DNA from: Bacteroides gallinarum DSM 18171 = JCM 13658
GTDB lineage: Bacteria > Bacteroidota > Bacteroidia > Bacteroidales > Bacteroidaceae
DNA: 64,000 nucleotides
Assembly: GCF_000374365.1 (NCBI RefSeq)
Contig: NZ_KB894139.1
Location: 1 to 64,000, forward strand
Direction: 5' to 3'
Each line of letters opens with the position of its first letter. Within the stretch, counting starts at the first letter, position 1. Under the pieces are notes generated by a model. The model was not told where the DNA came from. It worked only from the letters and a program-made list of their open reading frames with translations, and did no database searches. This document shows positions 1 through 8,260 of the stretch, one piece after another. The position numbers and the translations under genes were made by a program.

Positions 1-163
1 GCCCCGTTTCTTTATAAAGCTTCTTGAAATTATCAAGATCGAGACTGTCAACAACTGCATTGACTATGCGGACAGGGTCGCCCGCAGCTATGTTTTCATC
101 AATTCTTTGTGGAAAAAGAACCGTTTGGTTGGGAATGTAAGGACGAAAATGTAACTTTGCCAT
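1..163 (-). CDS. IS1182-family transposase, N-terminal fragment cut by the window edge
   Basis: The reverse strand reads about 54 codons from an ATG at 163 to the window edge, beginning MAKLHFRPYIPNQ and containing FPQRIDENI and DPVRIVNAVVD. This N-terminus is typical of the IS1182/DDE transposases that are common in Bacteroides. In this family the N-terminal domain precedes the DDE catalytic core, which lies outside the window, so it cannot be judged whether the element is intact. A good promoter sits just upstream (-33 TTTG, 19-bp spacer, TAACTTTA). The family call rests on remembered sequence similarity and not on a search. Confidence 0.8.
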   Translation of the reverse strand, partial: MAKLHFRPYIPNQTVLFPQRIDENIAAGDPVRIVNAVVDSLDLDNFKKLYKETG

Positions 164-181
164 AACGAAAAAACTGATGCC

Positions 182-212
182 TAAAGTTACATAAACTTTG
201 GCTAATAACAAA
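182..212 (-). promoter_or_regulatory. Promoter of the IS1182-type transposase
   Basis: On the minus strand TTTG (212-209) is followed after 19 bp by TAACTTTA (189-182), matching the Bacteroidota sigma-ABfr pattern TTTG-N19/20-TAnnTTTG except for the last base. It lies 19 bp upstream of the transposase ATG, giving a very short leader. Confidence 0.6.
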
Positions 213-245
213 GCCCGGGCTTGGGAAAGTCTGGGCTTTGTGCAT

Positions 246-285
246 AAAAAAGGTTGTGTCAAAATGTTGACACAACCTCTTTTTA
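246..285. terminator. Perfect 12-bp hairpin with flanking A and T runs
   Basis: AGGTTGTGTCAA (251-262) and its exact reverse complement (267-278) enclose the 4-nt loop AATG, with AAAAA before and TTTTT after, so it could terminate transcription from either side. A second, imperfect hairpin (CAAAGCCC...GGGCTTTG) lies at about 209-240. Both probably shield or bound the insertion sequence at the left. Confidence 0.6.
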
Positions 286-293
286 CTTTTTAT

Positions 294-532
294 TTAGGGA
301 CATTCAGTAAATAGAATAAAATCAGCCGACTAATTCATAAGGATATTCAGAAAACACATAAAATCAATCAACTAATTCGTAATGAATCAGGGATATCCAG
401 TAAAGTTCTGAAAATATAAGGTGGGATATTCAGTAAATGTCCCTATCTAAAGATACTAAAAAAGCCAACTAATTCGCGATGCTTTGAGCATGAATTAGTT
501 GGCTGATTTATATTATTATTGAATGTCCCTAA
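294..532. repeat. Modular palindromic repeat block with about 45-bp terminal inverted repeats
   Basis: The left end (TTAGGGACATTCAGTAAATA, then ATCAGCCGACTAATTCAT) and the reverse complement of the right end (TTAGGGACATTCAATAAT, then ATCAGCCAACTAATTCAT) match over about 45 bp. Inside are more copies of both modules: GGGATATTCAGTAAA-like at about 350, 390 and 423, and CAACTAATTCG-like at about 368 and 465. Internal hairpins form at 423-443 and at 463-506, where 13-bp arms AGCCAACTAATTC/GAATTAGTTGGCT pair exactly. No ORF is present. It looks like a small non-autonomous element or nested palindromes. Confidence 0.65.
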
Positions 533-533
533 G

Positions 534-580
534 GTGGCATGTGTACATGAGTATAGTTTCTCATTCCACATGCCATTTTT
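534..580 (+). terminator. Two-part hairpin followed by T run
   Basis: TGGCATGTG and CACATGCCA pair around an inner ATGAG/CTCAT stem, followed directly by TTTTT. The shape is that of a rho-independent terminator on the plus strand, yet no plus-strand gene is visible upstream, so it may instead belong to the neighbouring repeat block or protect the aminotransferase region from read-through. Confidence 0.45.
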
Positions 581-599
581 ATTGTTTATATAGGGTTAT

Positions 600-699
600 G
601 AAGTTAACATCCGGCATTACAAGAAGTTAATATCGTGCAAACAGCCTGTTAACTTCGTAACAGCAAGAAGTTAACCAAGTACGGCATACAAAGTTAACT
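600..699. repeat. Cluster of GAAGTTAAC sites
   Basis: The octamer AAGTTAAC or a one-base variant occurs at about 601, 624, 668 and 691 on the plus strand and as GTTAACTT at about 649. Spacing is 23 bp between the first pair and between the last pair, about two helical turns. The block is non-coding and lies just beyond the 3' end of the aminotransferase gene. Confidence 0.5.
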
Positions 700-715
700 C
701 TTTGCTGTAAAAAGA

Positions 716-1909
716 TTATGCCAATTTTGCCAACGCCTCTTTGATGCGGCGAATAGCCTCTACGATATTCTCGTCACTGGTTGCATAGCTCATGCGGATA
801 CATTCGGGAGCACCGAAAGAAGCACCGCCTACACAAGCCACGTGAGCAACCTCCAACAAGTACATAGCCAAATCGTCAGAATCATTAATCTTACGGTCAT
901 CCGCAGATTTACCGAAGAACGAGCTGCACTTCGGGAATAGGTAGAAAGCGCCCTCCGGTACATTTACCTCAAAGCCCGGCACTTCTTTAGCCAGCTTCAC
1001 AATGAGGTCGCGACGGCGCTCGAAAGCCTTGCGCATTTCTTCTACCGGAGCCTGCGTTCCTGTATAGGCTGCTTCGGCAGCTTTCTGGGACACAGAGCAC
1101 GGGCCTGAGGTGTACTGACCTTGCAGTTTATTGCAAGCCTTTACAATCCATTCCGGTCCGGCAATGAAACCGATACGCCAGCCAGTCATGGCATAAGCCT
1201 TGGAAACTCCGTTTACAATCACGGTACGGTCTTTCATCTCCGGGAACTGTGCAATGCTCTGATGCTTGCCGATGTAATTGATATGTTCGTAAATTTCATC
1301 GGCAATAACAATCACCTGCGGATATTTAGCCAATACGGCAACCAATCCGGCAAGTTCTTCCTTGCTATACACGGAACCGGTAGGATTGGAAGGAGAACAA
1401 AGAATCAAAGCTTTGGTTTTCGGGGTAATGGCTGCTTCCAACTGTGCAGGTGTAATCTTGAAATCCTGCTCGATACCTGCCGTTACAATCACCGGTCTAC
1501 CTTCTGCCAGCTTCACCATTTCGGGGTAGCTGACCCAGTACGGCGCAGGCACAATAACCTCGTCTCCCGGATTTACCAATACCAGAATTGCATTGCAAAC
1601 CGATTGCTTCGCCCCGTTGGCACAAGAAATCTGTGCAGCAGTATATTCCAAACCGTTTTCTTTTTTCAACTTCTCTACGATAGCATTGCGCAAAGCCGGA
1701 TAACCCGGAACGGGAGAATAGCGGGAAAAATTATCGTCTACCGCCTTTTTCGCAGCCTCTTTAATGTGGTCGGGCGTATTAAAATCCGGCTCTCCGACAC
1801 TCAGATTAATTACGTCTACGCCTTGAGCTTTCAGCTCTGCGCTCTTTTGAGACATAGCCAGCGTCGCAGAGGGCGACAAACTGTTCAAACGATTTGATAA
1901 TTGATTCAT
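716..1909 (-). CDS. PLP-dependent class I aminotransferase (aspartate aminotransferase-like)
   Basis: This 397-residue protein has the full fold-type I aminotransferase motif set: SPSNPTG with Asn175, ADEIY with Asp204, and the Schiff-base lysine Lys237 in NGVSKAYAMTGWRIG, followed by IRMSYA near the C-terminus with the substrate-carboxylate arginine. Length and motifs fit the subgroup Ig aspartate aminotransferases, which transfer an amino group between aspartate or related acids and 2-oxoglutarate in the cytoplasm. Exact substrate choice (aspartate versus aromatic or prephenate) cannot be read from the sequence. It follows ribBA by 30 bp on the same strand and is probably the last gene of that operon. 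Confidence 0.88.
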   Translation of the reverse strand: MNQLSNRLNSLSPSATLAMSQKSAELKAQGVDVINLSVGEPDFNTPDHIKEAAKKAVDDNFSRYSPVPGYPALRNAIVEKLKKENGLEYTAAQISCANGAKQSVCNAILVLVNPGDEVIVPAPYWVSYPEMVKLAEGRPVIVTAGIEQDFKITPAQLEAAITPKTKALILCSPSNPTGSVYSKEELAGLVAVLAKYPQVIVIADEIYEHINYIGKHQSIAQFPEMKDRTVIVNGVSKAYAMTGWRIGFIAGPEWIVKACNKLQGQYTSGPCSVSQKAAEAAYTGTQAPVEEMRKAFERRRDLIVKLAKEVPGFEVNVPEGAFYLFPKCSSFFGKSADDRKINDSDDLAMYLLEVAHVACVGGASFGAPECIRMSYATSDENIVEAIRRIKEALAKLA

Positions 1910-1939
1910 TATGTTTCTATATTAATGGTTTGTACTTTC

Positions 1940-3154
1940 TTATTTATTAAAATGAAGCGTATGCCCCATGCGCTCCTTCTTCGTACGCAGGTAGCGTTCG
2001 TTATACTGGTTCGGACTCGTTTCTACCGGCACATTCTCTACAATCTCCAGGCCATAAGCCTCCAATCCGACACGTTTCACCGGATTATTCGTCATCAGGC
2101 GCATCTTGTGCACGCCCAGCTCACGCAGGATTTGAGCGCCTACCCCATAATCGCGTTCATCCGCCAGATGTCCGAGGCAGATATTGGCATCCACCGTATC
2201 CATGCCGTCTTCCTGAAGCTTGTACGCCTTCATTTTTTCCATTAACCCAATTCCGCGGCCTTCCTGGTTGAGATATACGATAACGCCTTTGCCTGCCTTT
2301 TCAATCATTTCCATAGCTTTGTGCAGTTGTTCGCCGCAATCGCAACGCATAGAGCCGAAAATGTCTCCCGTAGCACAAGACGAGTGTACACGCACCAGCA
2401 CAGGCTCGTCGGGCGCCCAAGCTCCTTTGAATAAAGCTACATGCTCCAAGCCATTGGATTTCTGACGGAAAGGAATCAAGCGAAAATGTCCGTGTTCCGT
2501 CGGCATATCCACCTCTACCCCCTTCTCTACGATAGATTCCTGTTGGAGACGGTAGGCTATCATGTCGCGGATAGAAATCAGCTTCAAGTTAAATTCATCC
2601 GCCATTTTACGCAACTCGGGCAGACGTGCCATTGTACCGTCATCATTCATAATCTCCATAAGCGCACCGGCAGGATAAAAACCGGCCATACGGCACATGT
2701 CGATTGTCGCTTCGGTATGCCCGGCACGACGCAGCACACCTTTCTCCTGCGCATACAGCGGATTGATGTGTCCCGGGCGGCCGAAAGTGGCCGGAGTAGA
2801 AGCCGGGTCGGCCAATGCCCGGATAGTCGCAGCACGGTCGGCGGCAGACACACCGGTCGTACAGCCTTCCAGCTTATCGATAGTCACCGTGAAGGGAGTC
2901 CCCAATACGGAAGTATTGTCGGACACCTGGTGGGGCAAATCCAACTCCTTGCAACGGGATACCGTAATCGGGGCGCATAATACGCCGCGTGCATGTTTCA
3001 GCATGAAATTCACTTTCTCCGGCGTTATATTCTCGGCGGCGATAATCAAATCTCCCTCGTTCTCACGGTCTTCATCATCGACTATGATTACGAAATTACC
3101 CGTCTTGAAATCTTCAATAGCCTCTTCTATTGTATTCAATTTTACTTTTTCCAT
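1940..3154 (-). CDS. ribBA: Bifunctional DHBP synthase / GTP cyclohydrolase II (RibBA)
   Basis: Riboflavin synthesis, both entry branches in one 404-residue chain. Residues 1 to about 200 are the 3,4-dihydroxy-2-butanone 4-phosphate synthase half, with the acidic metal loop [11 protein letters not shown] (26-36) and RAGHTEA (143-149). Residues from about 205 are GTP cyclohydrolase II, with zinc cysteines Cys260, Cys271 and Cys273 in [20 protein letters not shown] and NQEGRGIGL (296-304). The gene lies 14 bp after the LptF-like gene and 30 bp before the aminotransferase, so the three are likely co-transcribed. No FMN riboswitch is seen directly ahead of it. Confidence 0.96.
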   Translation of the reverse strand: MEKVKLNTIEEAIEDFKTGNFVIIVDDEDRENEGDLIIAAENITPEKVNFMLKHARGVLCAPITVSRCKELDLPHQVSDNTSVLGTPFTVTIDKLEGCTTGVSAADRAATIRALADPASTPATFGRPGHINPLYAQEKGVLRRAGHTEATIDMCRMAGFYPAGALMEIMNDDGTMARLPELRKMADEFNLKLISIRDMIAYRLQQESIVEKGVEVDMPTEHGHFRLIPFRQKSNGLEHVALFKGAWAPDEPVLVRVHSSCATGDIFGSMRCDCGEQLHKAMEMIEKAGKGVIVYLNQEGRGIGLMEKMKAYKLQEDGMDTVDANICLGHLADERDYGVGAQILRELGVHKMRLMTNNPVKRVGLEAYGLEIVENVPVETSPNQYNERYLRTKKERMGHTLHFNK

Positions 3155-3168
3155 ATATCCATTCTTTA

Positions 3169-5076
3169 TTATTTATTCAGGTTGACCTTTATTATATTCT
3201 GTATCTCTTCGTTTGTACGGATAATCCGCTCCATGTCCTTATTCAGCCGGATACGGAATGCCCAAATACGAAAATAGAAAAACAAGCCCACAGGAACTAT
3301 CACGCCACACAGCATATTCAGCCAGTAATTACGGAAAGGACGCACATGGGCATGGACGGCGATAATCGGGTAATTATTCAGCGCCGTCAGCAACGGTATA
3401 GACCGTGTATTGGACATCTCGTCTATCAAAGCCTCCATGCGGTCATTGAGCGCCGCCACCTCCTCGTCGTGCGGCGTATGGTTCATCCACAGACTGAAAT
3501 AATTGGGGGCGCGCTTCAACGCCTTCTTGTCGGCATACGCACGGCACTCCGCCGAAAGCTGCCGGAGCTCTCCCGGCAGGCGGTCGTAATCCGGGTCATG
3601 GATAATCACTTCCTTCCGGAAAAGATGACGAACGCTGCGGATACCTGCTATCCTCTTGAACCAGTTGATATAAGCATCGGCATTCAGTACAACCGAGTCA
3701 TTGTTGGATTTATAGGTGAGGAATGCTCCCAACGGAGCCAGCACGGCCGTACTGGTCCACATGCCCATCCACACAATCCACTTACCGTCACGCGCCATTT
3801 TATAGCCCGTATTATTGATAATGTAGTAAATAATAAAGATAAGCACAGACACTACCACAGGCATGCCCAGACCGCCTTTACGGATGATACCGCCCAACGG
3901 CGCGCCGATGAAAAAGAAGATAAGGCACGCCAACGAAAGTGTCAACTTCTCGTGCCAGGAGGTCATGTGACGCCTCAAGCTGGTTTCCGTCTGCAATATA
4001 TTGAATCCCTTGAAGCTCCAGTCGCTTGCCGCACTCTCCGCACGGCTGACGGCAGTAGACATTATCTTCTGCTTCTGCATCAAAGTAGCCGCATCGAACA
4101 GGCTGTCTACATTATAGCTCCCCAAACGGGCAGATTCTATCTTTATCGTATCGGCTTTGCTCAATGTATTGGTAGTGGCTTTATACGTACCCGCCATAGC
4201 TTCCTTATAATAAGTACGCCCGATGCTGTCGTTTTGCAGTTTCATGGAATCGATGCCTGCCTGCAACATCTTCATATCCTTACTGTTGGACTGGTTGCTC
4301 ATAAATCCGGCATCCACCATATTGAAATCCGAGTCGAACTCGATAATCGCATGTTTCTCAACGAAAGTTTCCCTGCGATAGGGCACGTTCTTCTGGCTCA
4401 TGTTCTGCGATTTCAGGTTTTCAAACTGTTCGCCACTATAAAGATGCAGGTAAAGATGCTGTTTGTCCGCCGTCATTTCCAACCTCCCGGAGTCCGACTT
4501 GATTATTTGCGCATTCTCGAAGCCTTTCTCGAAATTATAAATCAGTACATCATACAGCATACCCGTTTTACGGTTCTTATGTTTGACGTACAGATTATAT
4601 CCGTCTATCTCGTCGTAGAACACCCCTTCGGGAATATCCACCTCGGGCGACTTCTGCTTCATGGATACCAACAATGTCCAAAGCTTGGTCTGCGCCTTAG
4701 GTCCGATGACGTTCTGGAAATAGAAAGAAACACAGCAGATAATGGATATGAAAATTATCAGCGGACGCATGATTTTCAGCAAGGAAATACCTGCCGCTTT
4801 CATGGCGAGCAGTTCAAAACGCTCCCCGAAATTACCAAATGTGATAAGAGCTGCCAGCAGAATTGCCAGAGGCAGCGAAGCCGGCACGAGTGTCAGTGCC
4901 GAATAGAAGAAAAACTGGGCAAGCACGTTCATCTCCAGTCCTTTTCCCACCATTTCGTCTACATACTTCCACAGAAACTGCATCATGAAGATGAAAAGAC
5001 AGATGAAGAAAGTGCCCATAAAGAGCATGCAAAAGCTCTTTAATATAAATATATCTAACTTTTTTATGCGCAGCAT
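3169..5076 (-). CDS. LptF/LptG (YjgP/YjgQ) family permease, long Bacteroidales form
   Basis: Inner-membrane component of the kind that, with LptB, extracts lipopolysaccharide for transport to the outer membrane. Hydrophobic helices lie in the first 110 residues and again from about 385 to 465, with a soluble periplasmic-type segment between. The protein is about 635 residues, much longer than the roughly 360-residue enterobacterial LptF/G, because of a charged region followed by another hydrophobic stretch near the C-terminus. The start is the ATG at 5076 ([10 protein letters not shown]); an ATG nine codons earlier overlaps the promoter -7 element at 5103-5110 and cannot be used from that promoter. 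Confidence 0.88.
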   Translation of the reverse strand: MLRIKKLDIFILKSFCMLFMGTFFICLFIFMMQFLWKYVDEMVGKGLEMNVLAQFFFYSALTLVPASLPLAILLAALITFGNFGERFELLAMKAAGISLLKIMRPLIIFISIICCVSFYFQNVIGPKAQTKLWTLLVSMKQKSPEVDIPEGVFYDEIDGYNLYVKHKNRKTGMLYDVLIYNFEKGFENAQIIKSDSGRLEMTADKQHLYLHLYSGEQFENLKSQNMSQKNVPYRRETFVEKHAIIEFDSDFNMVDAGFMSNQSNSKDMKMLQAGIDSMKLQNDSIGRTYYKEAMAGTYKATTNTLSKADTIKIESARLGSYNVDSLFDAATLMQKQKIMSTAVSRAESAASDWSFKGFNILQTETSLRRHMTSWHEKLTLSLACLIFFFIGAPLGGIIRKGGLGMPVVVSVLIFIIYYIINNTGYKMARDGKWIVWMGMWTSTAVLAPLGAFLTYKSNNDSVVLNADAYINWFKRIAGIRSVRHLFRKEVIIHDPDYDRLPGELRQLSAECRAYADKKALKRAPNYFSLWMNHTPHDEEVAALNDRMEALIDEMSNTRSIPLLTALNNYPIIAVHAHVRPFRNYWLNMLCGVIVPVGLFFYFRIWAFRIRLNKDMERIIRTNEEIQNIIKVNLNK

Positions 5077-5102
5077 TTTACTCGTTTCATGCAATGAACG
5101 CA

Positions 5103-5110
5103 CAAAAGTA
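5103..5110 (-). promoter_or_regulatory. Promoter -7 element of the lptF-ribBA-aminotransferase operon
   Basis: TACTTTTG on the minus strand matches TAnnTTTG. With a start of transcription about 6-7 bp on, the leader reaches the ATG at 5076 after roughly 20 nt. No convincing -33 TTTG was found. Confidence 0.6.
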
Positions 5111-5152
5111 GCATAAAAAAGGGAGTACGGGAAATTTTTAATCGAAAGTTAA

Positions 5153-5539
5153 CTAAAAACCGCATGTTCTACGTAAAGTATCTACCTGGGATTCCCACAG
5201 CTCGCATAAATCATTTGCCTCGTCTGCATTGGTAAAGTCTGTAATTTCAAGTACGAAATCATTGGTCAGCTCATTATTTGTCATCTTTAATTCGAAATAC
5301 TCACGCGGATTTTCGTCATCGAGCCAACGGAAACGGATAAAAGAATACGCCCGCACAGCGATAATCTCGGCATCGCGCCTTTCCGTCTTACCCCAGAAAA
5401 AGGAAACGGTCTTATCGTCCGACTGAACCCTGTCTGCAAACCAGCCTTCCAAACCGGTAGGAGTACTTATTGCCGTCCAAAGAATACTTTTAGAAGTCGC
5501 ATTCAAGAGATATTCCAAATGTATTTTTTTTCTTTCCAT
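5153..5539 (-). CDS. START-like domain (SRPBCC superfamily) protein
   Basis: Small cytosolic protein of 128 residues without signal peptide or membrane segment. The run LEYLLNATSKSILWTAIST, GLEGWFAD and the later FRWLDDENPREYFELKM follow the pattern of SRPBCC/AHSA1-like helix-grip domains, in which a GLxxWFAD motif is common. Such Bacteroides proteins are annotated as START-like and have no established function. It stands alone between the lptF operon and the tRNA. The family call is fairly sure, the function unknown. Confidence 0.75.
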   Translation of the reverse strand: MERKKIHLEYLLNATSKSILWTAISTPTGLEGWFADRVQSDDKTVSFFWGKTERRDAEIIAVRAYSFIRFRWLDDENPREYFELKMTNNELTNDFVLEITDFTNADEANDLCELWESQVDTLRRTCGF

Positions 5540-5743
5540 AGTCTATTCTGCTTTTTATTGCGTCAGCCAAGATAAATACTTTTTTCTAATTAGAGAAAAT
5601 AATTCATTATTTTTATTTACATCAACTTCACCGCACCATGTTAAACCATTGATAATGTGCCACAACACGGTTTACAAAAAAGAAGAGAATACTATTCCTT
5701 CTTCCGGTTAATAAAATAAATAACAGAAAATCCACTCAAAAGT

Positions 5744-5774
5744 TTTGGCAGTTTAAATAAAAGTTATATCTTTG
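5744..5774 (+). promoter_or_regulatory. tRNA promoter, full Bacteroidota consensus
   Basis: TTTG (5744-5747), a 19-bp spacer and TATCTTTG (5767-5774) match the TTTG/TAnnTTTG consensus exactly. Transcription would begin near 5780, about 16 bp before the mature tRNA. Confidence 0.85.
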
Positions 5775-5795
5775 CACCCGCAATCGAGAAATGAT

Positions 5796-5869
5796 GGCGG
5801 GATAGCTCAGCTGGTTAGAGCGCATGATTCATAATCATGAGGTCCCCGGTTCAATCCCGGGTCCCGCTA
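5796..5869 (+). tRNA. tRNA with anticodon CAT, probably elongator tRNA-Met
   Basis: A complete cloverleaf of 74 nt: acceptor GGCGGGA pairs with TCCCGCT (first pair G-U), D-arm GCTC/GAGC, anticodon stem CATGA/TCATG around TTCATAA with anticodon CAT at 5830-5832, and T-arm CCCGG/CCGGG around TTCAATC. The CCA end is not encoded. The first acceptor pair and the lack of a three-GC anticodon stem argue against initiator tRNA. Elongator Met is preferred, but a lysidine-modified tRNA-Ile2 also has CAT and cannot be fully excluded without comparing identity elements. Confidence 0.93.
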
Positions 5870-5883
5870 CAAAGAAAGATTTA

Positions 5884-5921
5884 GACTGTTGAGAGGCTTC
5901 CACTCTTGGCGGTCTTTTTTT
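5884..5921 (+). terminator. Terminator of the tRNA gene
   Basis: GACTGTTGAGAG (5884-5895) pairs with CTCTTGGCGGTC (5903-5914) over 12 positions including wobble pairs, around a 7-nt loop, followed by seven T residues. It begins 14 bp after the tRNA. Confidence 0.8.
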
Positions 5922-6091
5922 GTTTTTGCATCAATTGGTAGCAGGTGACGCTAATTAAGGGTCAACGTAAAAATCTGAGGGATTCATAAGATTAAGCATA
6001 AATTTTTGTTAGTCTGAATAGAAAGAAAGCCCTGTCTTCTTTCCCAACTATACGCCTTTCCTTATCACCGGAAGCCCGAATGCTCCCCGGC

Positions 6092-6547
6092 TTAAAGCCA
6101 AAATTTTCCCTTCTGCGCTTCCTGATAAACAGCACGGGAAACGTGTAGCGTCTCTACCGCACCATTATCAAAAGCAACCCGGAGGTAATATTCATACCGG
6201 ACACCGTTGGGGACATAGGTACGTTTCCCTACTTTACGCCGTTTTTCATGTTGCTCCACATGCTTGTCGAGCACAGTGACCGTGACATCATACACAGAGC
6301 CGGCATCCGCCAGCCTGCAATTACCCGTAAGAAACAAGGCACAACAAATGGAACCTACACATACTAAATGGCACAATATATTCACTATCCCACCCTCCAC
6401 GGTTGTCAGCCATGCCCATTTCCGGTAAAGGGGAAGCGTCAGCACGCCTGCTGCAACGCCTACGCCCACGGGTATCCACCAAGCAGTCAATGTTTTTTCA
6501 AGTGTAAGATAACCCATTCCGCATGAGAACAAGACCGCAAAAAGCAT
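6092..6547 (-). CDS. Hypothetical membrane protein
   Basis: Not recognised. From the ATG near 6547 it encodes about 151 residues: three hydrophobic segments (MLFAVLFSCGMGYL, WWIPVGVGVAAGVLTLPLY and IVNILCHLVCVGSICCALFL) followed by a soluble tail with KRRKVGKRTYVPNG and a Tyr-rich YEYYLRVAF stretch. An ATG exists at 6661, but the minus-strand sequence TATATTTG, a good -7 element preceded 18 bp earlier by TTTG, lies between the two ATGs, so the downstream start is preferred; a GTG at about 6586 is another option. The C-terminal domain may face the periplasm. Confidence 0.6.
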   Translation of the reverse strand: MLFAVLFSCGMGYLTLEKTLTAWWIPVGVGVAAGVLTLPLYRKWAWLTTVEGGIVNILCHLVCVGSICCALFLTGNCRLADAGSVYDVTVTVLDKHVEQHEKRRKVGKRTYVPNGVRYEYYLRVAFDNGAVETLHVSRAVYQEAQKGKFWL

Positions 6548-6717
6548 TGCATACCGTAATATTTTAATAAACAGAGCCCTTATCACCTCAATTTGTATTT
6601 TTCTGCAAATATAACAACAAAAACGACATGACAAACTCCCTCCTCCCCTACCCGCCCGCATGAACCAAGTTGTCCGGCCGAACGTTATAACAATACTAAC
6701 TTAAAGAAGCAACCATT

Positions 6718-6966
6718 ATGGAAAAGAACCTGATTCATAGCAATGAACTGCACCTCATCGACAAAAGACGCATTCGCCGGGCAGTAGAACAACTGGTAGA
6801 GTCGCTGGAACTGGCAGCAGGCTCCACGACGGGATTCAACCTGTACGCAGTAGTAGAGAGCTATTTCACGGACTTGAATAAACGAAGGGAGATAAACCGC
6901 CTGCTCAACCTGGAACAAGACATTTACGAAGAAATAGAAGAAGAACTCGGAATATACGAAATGTAA
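6718..6966 (+). CDS. Small conserved hypothetical protein (82 aa)
   Basis: An 82-residue, soluble, highly charged protein with a helical look: RRIRRAVEQLVESLELAAG, an AVVESYFTDLNKRREINRLL core, and a very acidic tail EQDIYEEIEEELGIYEM. It has no signal peptide and no motif I recognise. It is divergent from the membrane protein at 6092-6547, and downstream of it lies the 33-bp inverted repeat. Codon use resembles that of its neighbours, which supports it being a real gene. Confidence 0.65.
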   Translation: MEKNLIHSNELHLIDKRRIRRAVEQLVESLELAAGSTTGFNLYAVVESYFTDLNKRREINRLLNLEQDIYEEIEEELGIYEM

Positions 6967-7007
6967 AAACGAGACAGGGCATATCGCACAAAGAAGACGT
7001 ATCAAAA

Positions 7008-7101
7008 TTCACCGCATATTGCACGGGCTCGCACAGATTGAAATCAACTAATCGATTATCAAGACAGACAATCTGTGCGAGCCCGTGCAATATGCGGTGA
7101 A
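7008..7101. repeat. Perfect 33-bp inverted repeat with 28-nt spacer
   Basis: The left arm (7008-7040, TTCACCGCATATTGCACGGG...) and the right arm (7069-7101) are exact reverse complements over 33 bp. The 28-nt spacer contains ATCGAT. It lies between the 82-codon gene and the convergent mscS gene, so one structure could stop transcription from both sides, but the stem is far longer than needed for a terminator and has no clear U tract. The arm resembles the GCGGATTTGCACAGAT sequence of the repeat at 39672-39729. Confidence 0.85.
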
Positions 7102-7156
7102 AAAGAGTTTTAACAAGCCCTACTTATGCAAAACCTCTCCGGGAAACAACACCCTA

Positions 7157-8026
7157 TCAATCCTTCGCCTGATGCACCGTCAACTGCGGGAACGGGAAAC
7201 CGATACCCTCCTTGTTGAATACGGAATAAATAGTCTTGTTCATATCGAAATAAACTCCCCAATAATCACTGCTTTTCACCCAAACGCGGATAACGATGTT
7301 CACACTGCTGGCATCCAGTGCATGAAGTGCCACGAAAGGTTCCGGAGTATCCAGGATGCGGCTGTCGGCAGCAAGGATACGACGCACGGTGCTCTCCACC
7401 TTATCATAATTCTCGCCGTACTCCACGCCGATAACCCAATCCACGCGCCGGGTATCTTCCCGGCTGTAATTAGTGACAGTGCCGCTGCTCAAAGCGCCGT
7501 TAGGTATATATATCACCTTATTATCGGCCGTAGTAAGGATAGTGTGGAATATCTGGATTTCGCGTACCGTGCCGGATACCCCCTGGCTTTCAATCCAGTC
7601 GCCCACCTTAAAGGGACGGAATAGCAAAACGATAAGCCCGCCGGCAAAATTCTGCAAGTTTCCGGAGAGCGCCATACCTATTGCCACACCGGCAGACGCC
7701 AGCAAAGCGGCAAACGAAGTAGTCTCGACACCTAACTTGCCGATAACGGCAATAATCAGCAGGATAGTCAGCAGGATATTCACCAAGCTCCTGACAAAAC
7801 TCTGGATACTCGCATCCACATGCCTTTTCATGAGCAGCTTGGCAACGAGTTTCCTAATGAAAGAAATCAGGAAACGCCCTACTACGAAAATAATGACCGC
7901 ACCTATGATACGGCCGCCGGCGTCCACACCCCAGTCTATCAGTTGCTGAACAAAAATCTGAAACTTGCTGAAGCCTTCTTCAGGAGCCTGGACGGCAAAT
8001 GCCGCCATTAATAAAGATGATAACAT
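7157..8026 (-). CDS. mscS: Small-conductance mechanosensitive channel, MscS family
   Basis: Osmotic safety valve of the inner membrane. The 289-residue protein has an N-terminal hydrophobic start, a helix IIGAVIIFVVGRFLISF, another around LLTILLIIAVIGKLG, and the pore-lining TM3 in SFAALLASAGVAIGMALSGNLQNFAGG, with the Ala/Gly packing pattern of MscS, followed by FKVGDWIE and GTVREI, the beta-domain signature. The start at 8026 is chosen because the promoter element TAATTTTG (8064-8057) lies just upstream; the in-frame ATG at 8128 is before that promoter. It is divergent from the thiamine operon and convergent with the 82-codon gene. Confidence 0.92.
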   Translation of the reverse strand: MLSSLLMAAFAVQAPEEGFSKFQIFVQQLIDWGVDAGGRIIGAVIIFVVGRFLISFIRKLVAKLLMKRHVDASIQSFVRSLVNILLTILLIIAVIGKLGVETTSFAALLASAGVAIGMALSGNLQNFAGGLIVLLFRPFKVGDWIESQGVSGTVREIQIFHTILTTADNKVIYIPNGALSSGTVTNYSREDTRRVDWVIGVEYGENYDKVESTVRRILAADSRILDTPEPFVALHALDASSVNIVIRVWVKSSDYWGVYFDMNKTIYSVFNKEGIGFPFPQLTVHQAKD

Positions 8027-8056
8027 AATGATTGATAGTTTATAAATTAATGGATA

Positions 8057-8064
8057 CAAAATTA
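8057..8064 (-). promoter_or_regulatory. Promoter -7 element of mscS
   Basis: TAATTTTG on the minus strand matches TAnnTTTG. It sits 31 bp upstream of the chosen ATG at 8026. Confidence 0.6.
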
Positions 8065-8093
8065 ACAAATTATTCCAGTTTCCGTTCACATTA

Positions 8094-8125
8094 CTTGCGC
8101 CTTTCGGCCAAAAGAGATATTTTTG
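8094..8125 (+). promoter_or_regulatory. Promoter of the thiamine uptake operon
   Basis: CTTG (8094-8097), a 20-bp spacer and TATTTTTG (8118-8125) fit the Bacteroidota consensus with one mismatch in the -33 box. Transcription would begin just before the TPP riboswitch. Confidence 0.65.
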
Positions 8126-8138
8126 CATCCGATTTCAA

Positions 8139-8212
8139 GTAAGGGGTGCCCTAATACGACGGGCTGAGATTATACCCATTGACCTGATCCGGGTAATGCC
8201 GGCGTAGGGAAA
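8139..8212 (+). ncRNA. TPP (THI-box) riboswitch
   Basis: The conserved TPP aptamer elements occur in order: GGGGTGCC (8143-8150), GGCTGAGA (8162-8169), TACCC, ACCTGATCCGGGTAATGCC (8182-8200) and GGCGTAGGGA (8201-8210). The P2/P3 arm (CTGAGA side) binds the pyrimidine ring and the P4/P5 arm (GTAATGCC) the pyrophosphate. It lies 48 nt before the TonB receptor ATG, so it probably shuts down the uptake operon when TPP is plentiful, most likely by hiding the ribosome binding site, as no terminator hairpin with a T tract follows it. Confidence 0.96.
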
Positions 8213-8260
8213 AAACAAAGCTCCCCTTTTCCGTATTAATATTAACCGCTAAAATTGCAA

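Noticed and set aside
5796..5869. tRNA gene as attachment site of an integrated element
   Set aside because: No integrase lies near, and no second copy of the tRNA 3' end was noticed in the window.
7008..7101. Invertible promoter of the Bacteroides phase-variation type
   Set aside because: The spacer is only 28 nt, without a -33/-7 promoter pair, and both flanking genes point towards the repeat, so inversion would not switch either gene.
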